Below, one piece after another: positions 25,537 through 34,216 of a stretch of 64,000 nucleotides of DNA. The notes under the pieces are model-generated. The model had not been told where the DNA came from. It worked only from the letters and a program-made list of their open reading frames with translations, and made no database searches. The stretch covers positions 228,318 to 292,317 of the forward strand of contig JAUWQV010000001.1 in NCBI GenBank assembly GCA_030610945.1, given 5' to 3'. This DNA comes from Methanocellales archaeon. GTDB taxonomy: Archaea; Halobacteriota; UBA148; JAUWXC01. A program made the translations under genes and the position numbers. Each line of letters starts with the position of its first letter. Positions within the stretch are counted from its first letter, which is position 1.

Positions 25537-26433
25537 ATGGCTGGGCTCAAGGTGGGACAGATTGAAATTGAGGATACATATTCCGAGGCATTTGACGGCC
25601 TATTCTCGCGCATCCTGATCACCGCGGATAATGATAAACTGCTGCGCAAAGCTACTTTTGGGTCTACAACACTTCCTTCAACCGTGCTCGGCGAGTCTGA
25701 GGGTGGCATCGAGAAATGGTTGAGCGAGGGGGAGACGCCTGACGGGCGCAAGGGCGCGATTGTGCAGATATGGGCGAATTATGGCAGGGGCATAAGCAAA
25801 CTGGAGTATGAACTTGCAAAGCGCATCCGCCAGGGGATTTTGGTTGTGCCAACCACGAGGGTTTTCAACGCCCTTGAGTCAGACGATAGAATTGACATCA
25901 TGAACAGGGTGGGGCACTGTGGAGATGGATATGAGAGTGTAGAAGAAGAGTTTGGACGCGAGGTGGTCAACATTCCAATCATGATGGGAGAGTTCATAAT
26001 AGAGCGACAGTTGGGCTATGGAAAAGGCGTGATGGGCGGCACTGTCTGGTTCTTCTGCGAAACGCAGGATGCTGCGCTGGGGGCAGGAGACAGAGCAGTG
26101 GAGGCTGTGGGCAGGATTGACGGCGCCATAACTCCTTTTGATGCCTGCTCTGCTGGCTCAAAGGTCGAGACCAAGTATCCAGAGATAGGTCCGACAACCA
26201 ACCACCCTTACTGCCCAACACTGAAGGACAAGATTCCAGATTCAAAAGTTCCCGAGGGCGTGACATCCATTCCTGAGATAGTGATTAACGGCACTACAAT
26301 CGATGTGGTAAAAGAGGCGATGAGGACAGCGATTCAGGGCGCCGCTGGTGTAGAGGGTGTTGTCAAGATATCTACTGGAAACTATGGCGGGAGACTCGGG
26401 AAGCACAAAATCTGGCTTAGGGATTTGGTGTGA
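25537..26433 (+). CDS. ftr: Formylmethanofuran:tetrahydromethanopterin formyltransferase
   Basis: Moves the formyl group from methanofuran to H4MPT, the second step of CO2 reduction to methane or, in reverse, a late step of C1 oxidation. The 298-residue protein has the Ftr signature regions IEIEDTYSEAFDGLFSRILI, GFGSTTLPSTV-like FGSTTLPSTVLGE, MGGTVWFFCETQDAAL and the C-terminal GNYGGRLGKHKIWLRDL. ATG 25537 is preceded by GGGGTGA. Indicates a methanogenesis-type C1 pathway in the host. Confidence 0.96.
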   Translation: MAGLKVGQIEIEDTYSEAFDGLFSRILITADNDKLLRKATFGSTTLPSTVLGESEGGIEKWLSEGETPDGRKGAIVQIWANYGRGISKLEYELAKRIRQGILVVPTTRVFNALESDDRIDIMNRVGHCGDGYESVEEEFGREVVNIPIMMGEFIIERQLGYGKGVMGGTVWFFCETQDAALGAGDRAVEAVGRIDGAITPFDACSAGSKVETKYPEIGPTTNHPYCPTLKDKIPDSKVPEGVTSIPEIVINGTTIDVVKEAMRTAIQGAAGVEGVVKISTGNYGGRLGKHKIWLRDLV

Positions 26434-26489
26434 TTTGTTCGTCTAAGCGAGTGGGGGCATATCATTTTTAGTGGGCGATACGCGAGATG

Positions 26490-26837
26490 CTAACCCTTAA
26501 TTCTATTCCAAAACCGATAGAAGAGAATGAATAGCACCATAGTTAAGAGCAGCCATATGGGATCGCAGACGAGCCTTGTCAAACATATAGGATCGCAGGT
26601 GCACAGGAAAAGATGTGCCACATTCACCACCAGTAGCAGGATTATCACTATTAGAAACCTGTTGATGAAGTCGAGGAATGCCTGTGGCCTGTTGAACAGG
26701 GTCGCCCTCAAAAACGGCCTGTCCATTCTACAGACTTTATAGAGAAGATATATGGAAGCTACCAAAAGAATGACGATCAGCCAATGGATGACTGAGTAGA
26801 GCAGATATAAACTGGTAGCTATCATGTCATTAATCAT
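26490..26837 (-). CDS. Small membrane protein, unknown
   Basis: A 115-residue protein with three hydrophobic helices (about 5-35, 60-82, 92-108) and a cytoplasmic Arg/Lys-rich linker. CTCDPICLTRLVCDPIW between helices 2 and 3 contains four cysteines that could form disulfides or bind metal outside the membrane. The start overlaps the end of the roadblock gene by eight bases, so the two are coupled. No family recognised. Confidence 0.5.
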   Translation of the reverse strand: MINDMIATSLYLLYSVIHWLIVILLVASIYLLYKVCRMDRPFLRATLFNRPQAFLDFINRFLIVIILLLVVNVAHLFLCTCDPICLTRLVCDPIWLLLTMVLFILFYRFWNRIKG

Positions 26838-27282
26838 AATCTCCCTCCAGCAACTTCCTTATCTTACCGGCCGCTTTTTTCATCTCGACGAGGAGCAACC
26901 CCAATTTGGACCCCGGATTGGTCACGACTGTTAACAATGCCTCAGGACCGGCACTTATTGTTATCAACTCCGCCTCTTTAAGCTTAATGGTGACCTCTTC
27001 TGGAGCGGCCATCTTCAACTCAGACGTGGTGGATTCTGCCGCCCCTAACATTGCGGCAGACATTGCGGCAAACGTCTCAGCACTAACACCGCCAGATATG
27101 TTAGATGCCATGAGCAACCCCTCCCTGCTCACTATTGCAGATGATTGCACCGCCCGTGTTCGCTTCAGGTCAGTTAGCACCTTCTCCAGGCGCTCTGCCG
27201 TCGTTTCCATTTTGCCTGGGTTGTGCTTGGCCACAGCGGTTCCGCTACTGGATACTATCAGTGCCTCTGCAATCGCTTCCAT
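26830..27282 (-). CDS. Roadblock/LC7-domain protein
   Basis: A 150-residue protein whose C-terminal ~115 residues form a roadblock/LC7 fold: VLTDLKRTRAVQSSAIVSREGLLMASN, AAMSAAMLGAAESTTSEL and a GPEALLTVVTNPGSKLGLLL strand pair. Such domains act as dimeric regulators of small GTPases or motor complexes in prokaryotes. No MglA-type GTPase is next to it; instead a coupled three-helix membrane protein follows. ATG 27282 is preceded by GGAGACC. Confidence 0.8.
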   Translation of the reverse strand: MEAIAEALIVSSSGTAVAKHNPGKMETTAERLEKVLTDLKRTRAVQSSAIVSREGLLMASNISGGVSAETFAAMSAAMLGAAESTTSELKMAAPEEVTIKLKEAELITISAGPEALLTVVTNPGSKLGLLLVEMKKAAGKIRKLLEGDYD

Positions 27283-27283
27283 C

Positions 27284-27540
27284 TCATTTGGTCTCCTTGA
27301 TTTTCTTCCGGCATATTGGGCAAAGTCCTTTAATGGATTCGTGCAGGTTGCATGGATACTCGGGGCACTGCAGACAATGTGTTACTTTTTTCTTATCAAC
27401 GCAATTGTAGAACGCGCAATCAAGCGTAGGATGCGCTCCATCTCAGCAAAACAGCCCAAGCACTTCTCACTATAATGTATGCATCCAAAACAGGCTTTTC
27501 CACATGCCCCTACACCATAATCTTTTCTTACCAGTTTTTC
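27284..27540 (-). pseudogene. Cys-rich DUF3795-like gene broken by a frameshift
   Basis: Minus strand, upstream of the roadblock gene. One frame reads YGVGACGKACFGCIHYSEKC then LGCFAE; a -1 shifted frame continues DCAFYNCVDKKKVTHCLQC, PEYPCNLHESIKGLCPICRK, ending at TGA 27284-27286. Together they give the CxxC...GC...YNC...HCxxCxxYPC pattern of DUF3795-type zinc/Fe-S proteins. The first frame has no ATG, GTG or TTG after the TGA at 27541-27543. Decay, a sequencing error, or programmed frameshifting with an unusual start could explain it; decay is most likely. Confidence 0.5.
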
Positions 27541-27612
27541 TCAACTACATATTATGGCATGTCATAATGTCATATATACGTTTATATTTGCATCGAAAGT
27601 CTTCAAAAACGC

Positions 27613-27786
27613 CTACGGCCATAGACCATAATAGGCGTTCAGTGCAAGCACCATAACCGCTACAACGAGGCTGGCAATGAGAACTGCCTTTGGATTGATG
27701 GCAATCGCTGACTTGTCCGCGTCATAATATCTCATCAATCCAGCAGCAGAGGTCAGTCCGCTTTTGCTCTCCTTTTTCTTACCCAT
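27613..27786 (-). CDS. Preprotein translocase Sec61-beta subunit
   Basis: 57-residue tail-anchored subunit of the SecYE-beta translocon. GLTSAAGLMRYYDADKSAI is the family signature before the single C-terminal helix VLIASLVVAVMVLALNAYYG. ATG 27786 (MGKKKES) is chosen; the open frame begins 15 codons earlier but that part overlaps the control region of the divergent amidohydrolase gene. Acts at the cytoplasmic membrane in protein export. Confidence 0.92.
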   Translation of the reverse strand: MGKKKESKSGLTSAAGLMRYYDADKSAIAINPKAVLIASLVVAVMVLALNAYYGLWP

Positions 27787-27833
27787 ACATTCACCAAGGT
27801 TATTATCTATGAGTGCATGTTTACTTAACATTT

Positions 27834-28916
27834 ATGACTTATGAATATGTCGTCTCCGGCACCGTGATATATGATGACGAGTTTGAGGTAATGGAAGGAT
27901 ACGTGGTCATCAGAGATGGCATAATTCACGAGGTTAGCACGGGAGAGGTGGATAGCAGTATACAGGGCATAATTGCCCCTGCATTCATCAACGCACATAC
28001 GCATGTGGGCGACTCTGTTGTAAAAGACATATCATTCGATTCATTGAAGGAATTGGTAAAGCCTGGTGGACTCAAATACAAGACGTTATCAGAGGCTTCA
28101 GAGCAGAAATTAATCGCATCGATGACGTCGTGCCTCTGTGATATGAAACGCACAGGAACGTGCGCTTTCGTGGACTTCCGAGAAGGAGGTGTATCTGGCG
28201 TTCATGCCCTGAAACGCGCTTGTGTAGGGGGGTTAAAACCCTTCATTTTGGGGCGTCCGGACGGCGATGATGTGAAGGATGTGCTAATGGTGGCGGATGG
28301 CATAGGCATGAGCAGCGTTAACGACCACCCTTGGGACGTGCTCAAGGGCGCAGCCGAGGCGTCAAGGAAAAGTGGCAAGTTGTTCGCCATTCATGCTGGC
28401 GAAGCCGATAGGTCAGATATCAAGGGCGCATTGGAACTGTCCCCGGATTTTCTGGTGCACATGACGTGTGCTGATGATGGGGGCATCAGAGTGGCCGCAG
28501 ATAAAAATATTCCAATAGTTGTGTGCCCCAGGTCGAATTTTGTAACCGGCGTTGGACGTTCAGGCGAAAGACCGCCAATCAAGGAGATGGCTGAGATGGG
28601 CATAACGGTCGCGCTTGGAACAGATAACGTGATGCTTAATTCAACTGATATGTTTGCCGAGATGGAGTTCACAGCGAAGATGTTTGTGCAAAACGATAGA
28701 CAGGTATTTAAGATGGCTACGCTTAATGGTGCAAAAATGTTGCATCTCGATGAGAAGATTGGCTCGATAAGAGAGGGAAAGACTTCACACATCATGATTC
28801 TCGATGAAAAATCAAATAGTTTATGTGGCACGAAGGATGTCATTAAGAGCATCGTGCGAAGGGCAAGGCCGGATGATATAAAGGTTGTGTTGGAGGGCAA
28901 AAGTGGAGCCGTATAG
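27834..28916 (+). CDS. Metal-dependent amidohydrolase (chlorohydrolase/deaminase-like)
   Basis: A 360-residue TIM-barrel amidohydrolase. FINAHTHVGD is the HxH metal pair after an N-terminal beta-sandwich, FAIHAGEADR the third His with Glu, FLVHMTCADD the fourth His, and VALGTDNVMLNSTDMF the catalytic Asp. The family includes TrzA/AtzA, SAH/MTA deaminases and cytosine-type deaminases; this one is shorter than the 420-430 residues of MTA/SAH deaminases. Substrate is open. ATG 27834 fits the strand start TYEYVVSGTVIYDD. Its end overlaps the GTG start of the next gene. Confidence 0.8.
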   Translation: MTYEYVVSGTVIYDDEFEVMEGYVVIRDGIIHEVSTGEVDSSIQGIIAPAFINAHTHVGDSVVKDISFDSLKELVKPGGLKYKTLSEASEQKLIASMTSCLCDMKRTGTCAFVDFREGGVSGVHALKRACVGGLKPFILGRPDGDDVKDVLMVADGIGMSSVNDHPWDVLKGAAEASRKSGKLFAIHAGEADRSDIKGALELSPDFLVHMTCADDGGIRVAADKNIPIVVCPRSNFVTGVGRSGERPPIKEMAEMGITVALGTDNVMLNSTDMFAEMEFTAKMFVQNDRQVFKMATLNGAKMLHLDEKIGSIREGKTSHIMILDEKSNSLCGTKDVIKSIVRRARPDDIKVVLEGKSGAV

Positions 28917-29340
28917 GAAAATACTGATCGCGACTGATGGGTCAACACAGACGAAAAAAGCCGTGGAGCATGCCATAGGGCTTGCACGACTGATGAGCGC
29001 AAAATTATACATAGTGTATGTAGTCGATAGTATCGCCTTCGCCTCTATTCCGCTTGATATGAGGCCTGAAAATATATATGAGGGGCTCAAGAAAGATGGC
29101 TTGGATGCAGCAAAAGTCGTTGCAGATGCTGCCAGTGAGAAAGGCGTAGATGCCGAGACCGTGATATTAGAGGGCAATCCCGCTGAGGAGATTGTCGATT
29201 TCGCAAAGAACAATGAGATTGATTTAATTGTGCTAGGGACGCTTGGAAAGTCAGGTATCGAGCGCTTCCTGCTGGGCAGCGTAGCAGAAAAGGTCGCAAG
29301 AATGTCACCAATTACGGTGATGATTGTAAAGGGGAGGTAA
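28903..29340 (+). CDS. Universal stress protein (UspA family)
   Basis: 145-residue nucleotide-binding Usp. ILIATDGSTQTKKAV opens the fold; GTLGKSGIERFLLGSVAEKV is the G-2x-G-9x-G(S) ATP-binding loop. The start is GTG 28903, inside the amidohydrolase gene, because GGAGGG lies at the right distance. It is followed two bases later by the CBS-domain protein, so energy-state sensing may be shared by the pair. Target unknown. Confidence 0.9.
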   Translation: MEPYRKILIATDGSTQTKKAVEHAIGLARLMSAKLYIVYVVDSIAFASIPLDMRPENIYEGLKKDGLDAAKVVADAASEKGVDAETVILEGNPAEEIVDFAKNNEIDLIVLGTLGKSGIERFLLGSVAEKVARMSPITVMIVKGR

Positions 29341-29341
29341 T

Positions 29342-30196
29342 ATGCCAGTGCAAACTCAGACGAAAGTTGAAGATGTAATGGTCAAGGATGTGGTATGTGC
29401 AACCGTACCTGGGTCAAGGGATGATGTGTTAAAGATATTGAAAAACAAGCACATCTCAGGCGTCCCAGTTATCAAGGGCAAGACGTTGGTGGGAATCGTA
29501 ACCAGGAAGGACATATTTAGGCACCCTGAAGAGGAGCAAATTGCTCTTCTGATGACACGAGATCCGATTACGGTCACCCCGGAAGCCACCATTGCTGATG
29601 CTGCAAGATTACTTCTTGATAGCAATGTACGCCGGCTGCCAGTCATAACCGACCACATGCTTGTCGGTATCGTAACAGTTGCCGACATCATCAGGGCAAT
29701 CGCCAATATGAATATCAAGACGCCTGTCGGCGACTACGTGAAGGACTGTCTGGTCGCGGTTTGGGATGAGATGCCGTTGCCGATTGTCATCGAGGTCCTG
29801 AAACTGGGCAAAGCGAGTGCGGCGCCCGTACTCAACACGAAGTGCGAGTTGGTAGGTATCGTAAGCGATGTCGACCTGATTGCTGTAAGCGAAATCGAGG
29901 ACAGTGTAGAGATATCAAACATGTCCGCTGGCTCTGATGATGATGCCTGGACATGGGAGAGCATACGCGACACGATGAACCTGTACTATGGGGTTTCCAG
30001 GATTAAACTACCAGACATTCCAGTCAAGGAAGTGATGATTAAAGATGCCATAACCGCCACCAGGCATTCAGAGGTCAGCGACTGTGCCAAAAAAATATGG
30101 AAAAACAACATTGAACAAATCCCGGTCATTACTGGCGAAAGAAAAGTAACCGGGTTGCTTAGGGATGTGGATTTGCTCAGGATTTTAATCGAATGA
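29342..30196 (+). CDS. Four-CBS-domain protein
   Basis: 284 residues holding four CBS repeats (about 8-60, 68-122, 130-185, 228-283). Each shows the ...VMVKD...A...L...ISGVPVIKG..LVGIVTRKDI... pattern (VEDVMVKDVVCATV, LMTRDPITVTPEATIADAA, GDYVKDCLVAVW, VKEVMIKDAITATRHSEV). Such proteins bind adenosyl nucleotides and tune partner enzymes or channels; no fused effector is present. Directly after a Usp gene. Confidence 0.9.
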   Translation: MPVQTQTKVEDVMVKDVVCATVPGSRDDVLKILKNKHISGVPVIKGKTLVGIVTRKDIFRHPEEEQIALLMTRDPITVTPEATIADAARLLLDSNVRRLPVITDHMLVGIVTVADIIRAIANMNIKTPVGDYVKDCLVAVWDEMPLPIVIEVLKLGKASAAPVLNTKCELVGIVSDVDLIAVSEIEDSVEISNMSAGSDDDAWTWESIRDTMNLYYGVSRIKLPDIPVKEVMIKDAITATRHSEVSDCAKKIWKNNIEQIPVITGERKVTGLLRDVDLLRILIE

Positions 30197-30211
30197 CCTT
30201 GGGAGACTGCG

Positions 30212-31930
30212 ATGAAGTATGAGCGCGTCATCGAACTAGCAAAGCGAAGAGGGTTTCTTTGGCCGTCCTTTGAGATTTACGGCGCTACTGCCGGGTTCTG
30301 GGATTTTGGGCCTCTCGGCGCCATCTTGAAAAGGAGAGTTGAGAATCTCTGGCGCGAGCTTTATGTTATCAGAGAGGGTTTTTTTGAAATCGAGTCGCCA
30401 ACCATTGGCGTCGAAGACATGTTCGCCGCATCTGGACACATCGATAACTTTGTTGATTTAGTCGTGGATTGCAAGAAGTGCGGCGAGATGTTTAGGGCAG
30501 ACCACCTTGCCCAGGATGTTGGAAAGGAGTCGACAAGGGATGGCGTCGCCAAGTTGATTAAAGCGCATAACATTCGATGTCCTGAGTGTGGTGGTGAGCT
30601 TGGTGAGGTGCGCACTTTTAACCTGATGTTCAGGACAACAATAGGCCCCAGCTCCGAGCGGGTTGGCTATCTTCGCCCGGAGACGGCGCAGGGTATGTTC
30701 GTCGATTTTCCGAGGTTGCTCAGATTTTACAGGGATAAACTGCCGTTTGGCACAGTGCAAATTGGAAAGGCATACAGGAATGAGATTTCACCCAGGCAGG
30801 GCGTGATTCGATTAAGGGAGTTCACATTAGCTGAAGCGGAAATCTTCGTGGACCCGAGAGACAAAAGCCACCCCAGATTTGATGAGGTCTCGGACACTGT
30901 ATTGCGGCTGTATCCTGAAAAGGAGCAGTTGCGCGGAAAAGATGAGATTGAGATTAGTGTAAAGGATGCGGTCAAGAAGGGCATCATTCTAAACCAGTTT
31001 ATGGGGTATCATCTTGCGTTGGTTCATCTCTTTCTGACTGGCGTGGGAATTAAGCCCGAAAACCTCAGGTTCAGGCAGCATAAAAAAGAGGAGATGGCGC
31101 ATTATGCGGCGGATTGTTGGGACGCTGAAACTTTATTAGATTTGGGCTGGGTAGAGTTAGTGGGCATCGCTGATAGGACTGATTATGACCTGAAATCGCA
31201 TGCCAAGAAGAGCGGTGTAGACATGGGCGTTTTTGTCCGATATGGCAAACCCAAAGTGGTGGAAAGATTGCGCATTAAGCCAAAAATGGATGTTCTTGGT
31301 CCCAAGTTTAAAGACGGGGCAGCCAAGGTTGCAGATGCATTAATGGGGCTGCGCCCTGAGCGGTTGGATGAATTGGGCAAAGAGAGTATCGAGGTAGATG
31401 GTAAGACTATGCGCATTGACCCCAGCTGGGTCGAGTGTGAGAGGGTTAGCGAGGAGGTGCATGGAGAGAAAGTAGCGCCACATGTCATCGAGCCGTCTTA
31501 TGGTATCGATAGGATTGTCTATGCACTCTTGGAGCACTCTTTGGCAGAGGAGGCAGTAGAGGGGGAGAAAAGACTTGTGCTACGGTTGCCTCCCAGAGTT
31601 GCACCCATACAGGTTGCAGTACTGCCCTTGCTCACGAAGGGGAATTTGGTTGAAGTGGCAAAGGAGGTCGCGTTAGTGTTGAGAGAAAACGCCACCCTAG
31701 TAGAATATGACGACTCGGGCACGATAGGGCGAAGATACAGGCGCCATGACGAAATCGGGACGCCGTTTGCGATAACAATCGACCACCAGACGCTCGAAGA
31801 CAACACGGTGACGATTAGAGAGAGGGATTCCATGAAACAGATTAGAGTCGGCATTGATGGGATCTCGGATACGATTCGTGGATTATTGGATGGAAAGATT
31901 CAATTTGAGAGAGTTGGGACGCTGGTCTGA
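30212..31930 (+). CDS. glyS: Glycyl-tRNA synthetase
   Basis: Archaeal/eukaryal class II alpha2 GlyRS, 572 residues. GFLWPSFEIYGATAGFWDFG begins the catalytic domain; CKKCGEMFRADH and CPECGGELGEV form a zinc-binding insertion; RPETAQGMFVDFPRLL is motif 2 region; EPSYGIDRIVYALLEHSL is motif 3; the C-terminal ~110 residues are the anticodon-binding domain. The stop overlaps the next ATG (TGATG). Confidence 0.96.
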   Translation: MKYERVIELAKRRGFLWPSFEIYGATAGFWDFGPLGAILKRRVENLWRELYVIREGFFEIESPTIGVEDMFAASGHIDNFVDLVVDCKKCGEMFRADHLAQDVGKESTRDGVAKLIKAHNIRCPECGGELGEVRTFNLMFRTTIGPSSERVGYLRPETAQGMFVDFPRLLRFYRDKLPFGTVQIGKAYRNEISPRQGVIRLREFTLAEAEIFVDPRDKSHPRFDEVSDTVLRLYPEKEQLRGKDEIEISVKDAVKKGIILNQFMGYHLALVHLFLTGVGIKPENLRFRQHKKEEMAHYAADCWDAETLLDLGWVELVGIADRTDYDLKSHAKKSGVDMGVFVRYGKPKVVERLRIKPKMDVLGPKFKDGAAKVADALMGLRPERLDELGKESIEVDGKTMRIDPSWVECERVSEEVHGEKVAPHVIEPSYGIDRIVYALLEHSLAEEAVEGEKRLVLRLPPRVAPIQVAVLPLLTKGNLVEVAKEVALVLRENATLVEYDDSGTIGRRYRRHDEIGTPFAITIDHQTLEDNTVTIRERDSMKQIRVGIDGISDTIRGLLDGKIQFERVGTLV

Positions 31931-32580
31931 TGCCAAAACCCATAGAGATTCTGAAGAAAGAATTGATGAGAAAGACCATACACACCTCTGGCATCGTGGT
32001 TCCAGTTGCATACCTGTTTGTTGGTAGACTGCTCATGCTGGCAGGGCTTTCTGTAGTTGTGATTGGCGCAATCGGGATAGAATGGGCGCGATTAAATAAG
32101 AGATTTGGGCTCGTTGAGTTGGCGCGCCAGGAGGAAGGGGGGAGGGTGGCTGCATATGTTTATTTTGCAGTCGCATCCTTAATCACAGTTTTTTTATTCC
32201 CAAAAATGGTTGCTATTGCTGCATTATTGATGCTCTGTATTGGCGATTCCTTGGTGGGCCTGTTAGGGGTTCTTATGTTGGTGTCCCGGCGCACTGAGCG
32301 CGTTGACGTTAAAGCCAGGAGATTTGGCAGAGGCGGAATAATTAAAGATATGAAGGCGTCGGTGGCAGCAGCCAAGGATGCCGAGTTGATGTTATCAATG
32401 TTGTTGGTTTGCTTCCTTATTGGCACCTTATTCGTCCCGCCACATATCGCGTTTGCGGGCGCGATAGGCGCAATGCTTGCGGACGCGATTCCGTGGCAGA
32501 TTTGGGGGAGAATTCTGGACGATAACCTGACGGTTCCCCTTTTCGCGGGCGTTTTAATGTCGGCCATAAGCCTGTTTTGA
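31930..32580 (+). CDS. CTP-transferase-type membrane protein (dolichol kinase/CdsA-like)
   Basis: 216-residue polytopic protein with 6-7 helices. ELMRKTIHTSGIVVPVAYLF matches the start of the SEC59/DGK1/VTE5 branch of the cytidylyltransferase superfamily (RKxxHxxG); CIGDSLVGLLG and RRFGRGGIIKDMKAS, followed by GAMLADAIPW, match the catalytic Asp-containing loops. Likely phosphorylates or activates an isoprenoid alcohol with CTP. Coupled to glyS by a one-base overlap. Substrate is inferred from family only. Confidence 0.7.
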   Translation: MPKPIEILKKELMRKTIHTSGIVVPVAYLFVGRLLMLAGLSVVVIGAIGIEWARLNKRFGLVELARQEEGGRVAAYVYFAVASLITVFLFPKMVAIAALLMLCIGDSLVGLLGVLMLVSRRTERVDVKARRFGRGGIIKDMKASVAAAKDAELMLSMLLVCFLIGTLFVPPHIAFAGAIGAMLADAIPWQIWGRILDDNLTVPLFAGVLMSAISLF

Positions 32581-32623
32581 GTATCTATTTATCTTCACAG
32601 CACCCTTTATCGATGAGGGAGCG

Positions 32624-34216
32624 ATGAAGTACGCAGTGCATCTACTGATAAAGCCAAATAAAATTGAGAAGAGATTGTATCAATCGTCACTTGCAAAGGC
32701 GGCGTTGGAGCGGTCCTCGCTGATTGTACTGCCAACTGGGTTGGGTAAAACGATTGTCGCATTGCTAGTGGGTATAGAGAGGCTAGAGCAATGTGGGGGG
32801 CGGGTGCTTGTGCTGTCACCGACTAAACCCCTTGTAGAGCAGCATGCCGCTTTTTTTAGGTCATCGCTTAACATGAATCCGGATGAGATTCTGGTGTTCA
32901 CCGGAGAGCTCTCTCCGTCAAAGAGGGGGGAGCTGTGGTCCACTGGGAAGATAATCGTTTCAACACCCCAGGTGATTGAGAATGACCTTGTCGCAGGGAG
33001 ATTGCGCCTGGATGATGTTGCCCATATCACGTTCGACGAAGCTCACAGAGCGGTGGGAGATTACTCCTATGTCTACATTGCTGAGACGTACATGCATCAA
33101 GCAAAGTCACCACTGATTCTCGGAATAACAGCATCACCCGGCGCGTCTACTAATAGAATCCAAGAGGTTTGCCAGAACTTGCACATTGAAGGTGTGGAAA
33201 TCAAGACGGAATTCGACCCTGACGTGGTGCCATACACCTATGAAAAAGAAATAGAGTGGAGATACGTCAATGTCCCGGATGAGATTCGCAAGGTAAGAGA
33301 GTTGATCGGTGGTGTGTTAACTGACAGGATAAACGAGCTGAAGCGAGTGGGCGTCCTTGGTCCTAAGCGCAAGGACATTTCAAGGCGGGAACTGCTATGG
33401 CTGCAAAATAATCTTCAGCGTCGGTTAAAGCGCAACCCCAATCCACAGTCATTCAGGGTCATATCGCTTCTGGCCGAGGTCTTTAAAATCAAGCATGCCA
33501 TGGACATGATCGAGACGCAGGGCGTCTCTGCATTACAAAAGTATTTCGATAGACTGCGAAATGAGGCGGAGTCAGAAGGGGGGAGTAAGGCGGCAAGACG
33601 GTTGGTGGGAGAAGATAATATCAAAGAGGCGATGCGCCTGGTGGAGGGGCGCGAGGAGAGCCACCCCAAATTGGAAATGGTCAGCCAAATAGTGGGGGAA
33701 CAACTATGCAAAAACCCTGATAGTAGAATCATCGTGTTCACGAACTTCAGGGATACGGCCGAGTTGGTTACGAGGTCGCTTGGGCGTTTGAGTGGTGTCA
33801 AACCGGTTAGGTTTGTGGGGCAAGCCAGCAGATTTAAGGATAACGGGCTTTCGCAGCGGGCGCAGGTGGAGATACTCCAGAAGTTTAAATCAGGCGAGTA
33901 TAATGTGCTGGTCGGAACGTCTGTCGCAGAAGAAGGGTTGGACATTCCTTCCACAGATTTGGTGCTCTTCTACGAGCCCGTGCCATCCGAAATCAGGAGC
34001 ATTCAACGAAAAGGCCGGACTGGCAGGGGCAGGGTTGGTAAGGTGGTCGTTCTCGTGACCAGGGGGACAAAAGACGAGTCGTATCGTTGGATAAGCATGA
34101 AAAGGGAAAAAAGTATGTATAAGAAAATGAAAAAGATGAAGGAATCGTGGACGGAGACAGGAAAAGGATTAAAAAAAGAGTGCGAGAAAGAGCAGAAGCA
34201 GTTGGTTGATTTTTAG
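32624..34216 (+). CDS. Hef-type superfamily 2 helicase half
   Basis: 530-residue SF2 helicase related to FANCM and the helicase half of euryarchaeal Hef, which acts at stalled forks. Motif I IVLPTGLGKTIVALL (34-48), motif II FDEAHRAVG (about 137), the helical Hef insertion (RELLWLQNNLQRRLKRNPNP), motif V VGTSVAEEGLDIPSTDLVL and motif VI SIQRKGRTGRGRVGKVV are visible. The frame ends in TAG at 34214-34216, and the same frame continues at once into the XPF-like nuclease half. In most euryarchaea both halves are one polypeptide. Confidence 0.93.
   Translation: MKYAVHLLIKPNKIEKRLYQSSLAKAALERSSLIVLPTGLGKTIVALLVGIERLEQCGGRVLVLSPTKPLVEQHAAFFRSSLNMNPDEILVFTGELSPSKRGELWSTGKIIVSTPQVIENDLVAGRLRLDDVAHITFDEAHRAVGDYSYVYIAETYMHQAKSPLILGITASPGASTNRIQEVCQNLHIEGVEIKTEFDPDVVPYTYEKEIEWRYVNVPDEIRKVRELIGGVLTDRINELKRVGVLGPKRKDISRRELLWLQNNLQRRLKRNPNPQSFRVISLLAEVFKIKHAMDMIETQGVSALQKYFDRLRNEAESEGGSKAARRLVGEDNIKEAMRLVEGREESHPKLEMVSQIVGEQLCKNPDSRIIVFTNFRDTAELVTRSLGRLSGVKPVRFVGQASRFKDNGLSQRAQVEILQKFKSGEYNVLVGTSVAEEGLDIPSTDLVLFYEPVPSEIRSIQRKGRTGRGRVGKVVVLVTRGTKDESYRWISMKREKSMYKKMKKMKESWTETGKGLKKECEKEQKQLVDF

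Noticed and set aside
26340..26400. CTACTGGAAACTATGGCGGG as another ORB
   Set aside because: Within the ftr coding sequence; it encodes the conserved GNYGGRLG region and lacks the CTCCA start and the G-run spacing.
32937..32960. GTCCACTGGGAAGATAATCG as an ORB
   Set aside because: The G-run is missing and it lies inside the helicase gene.
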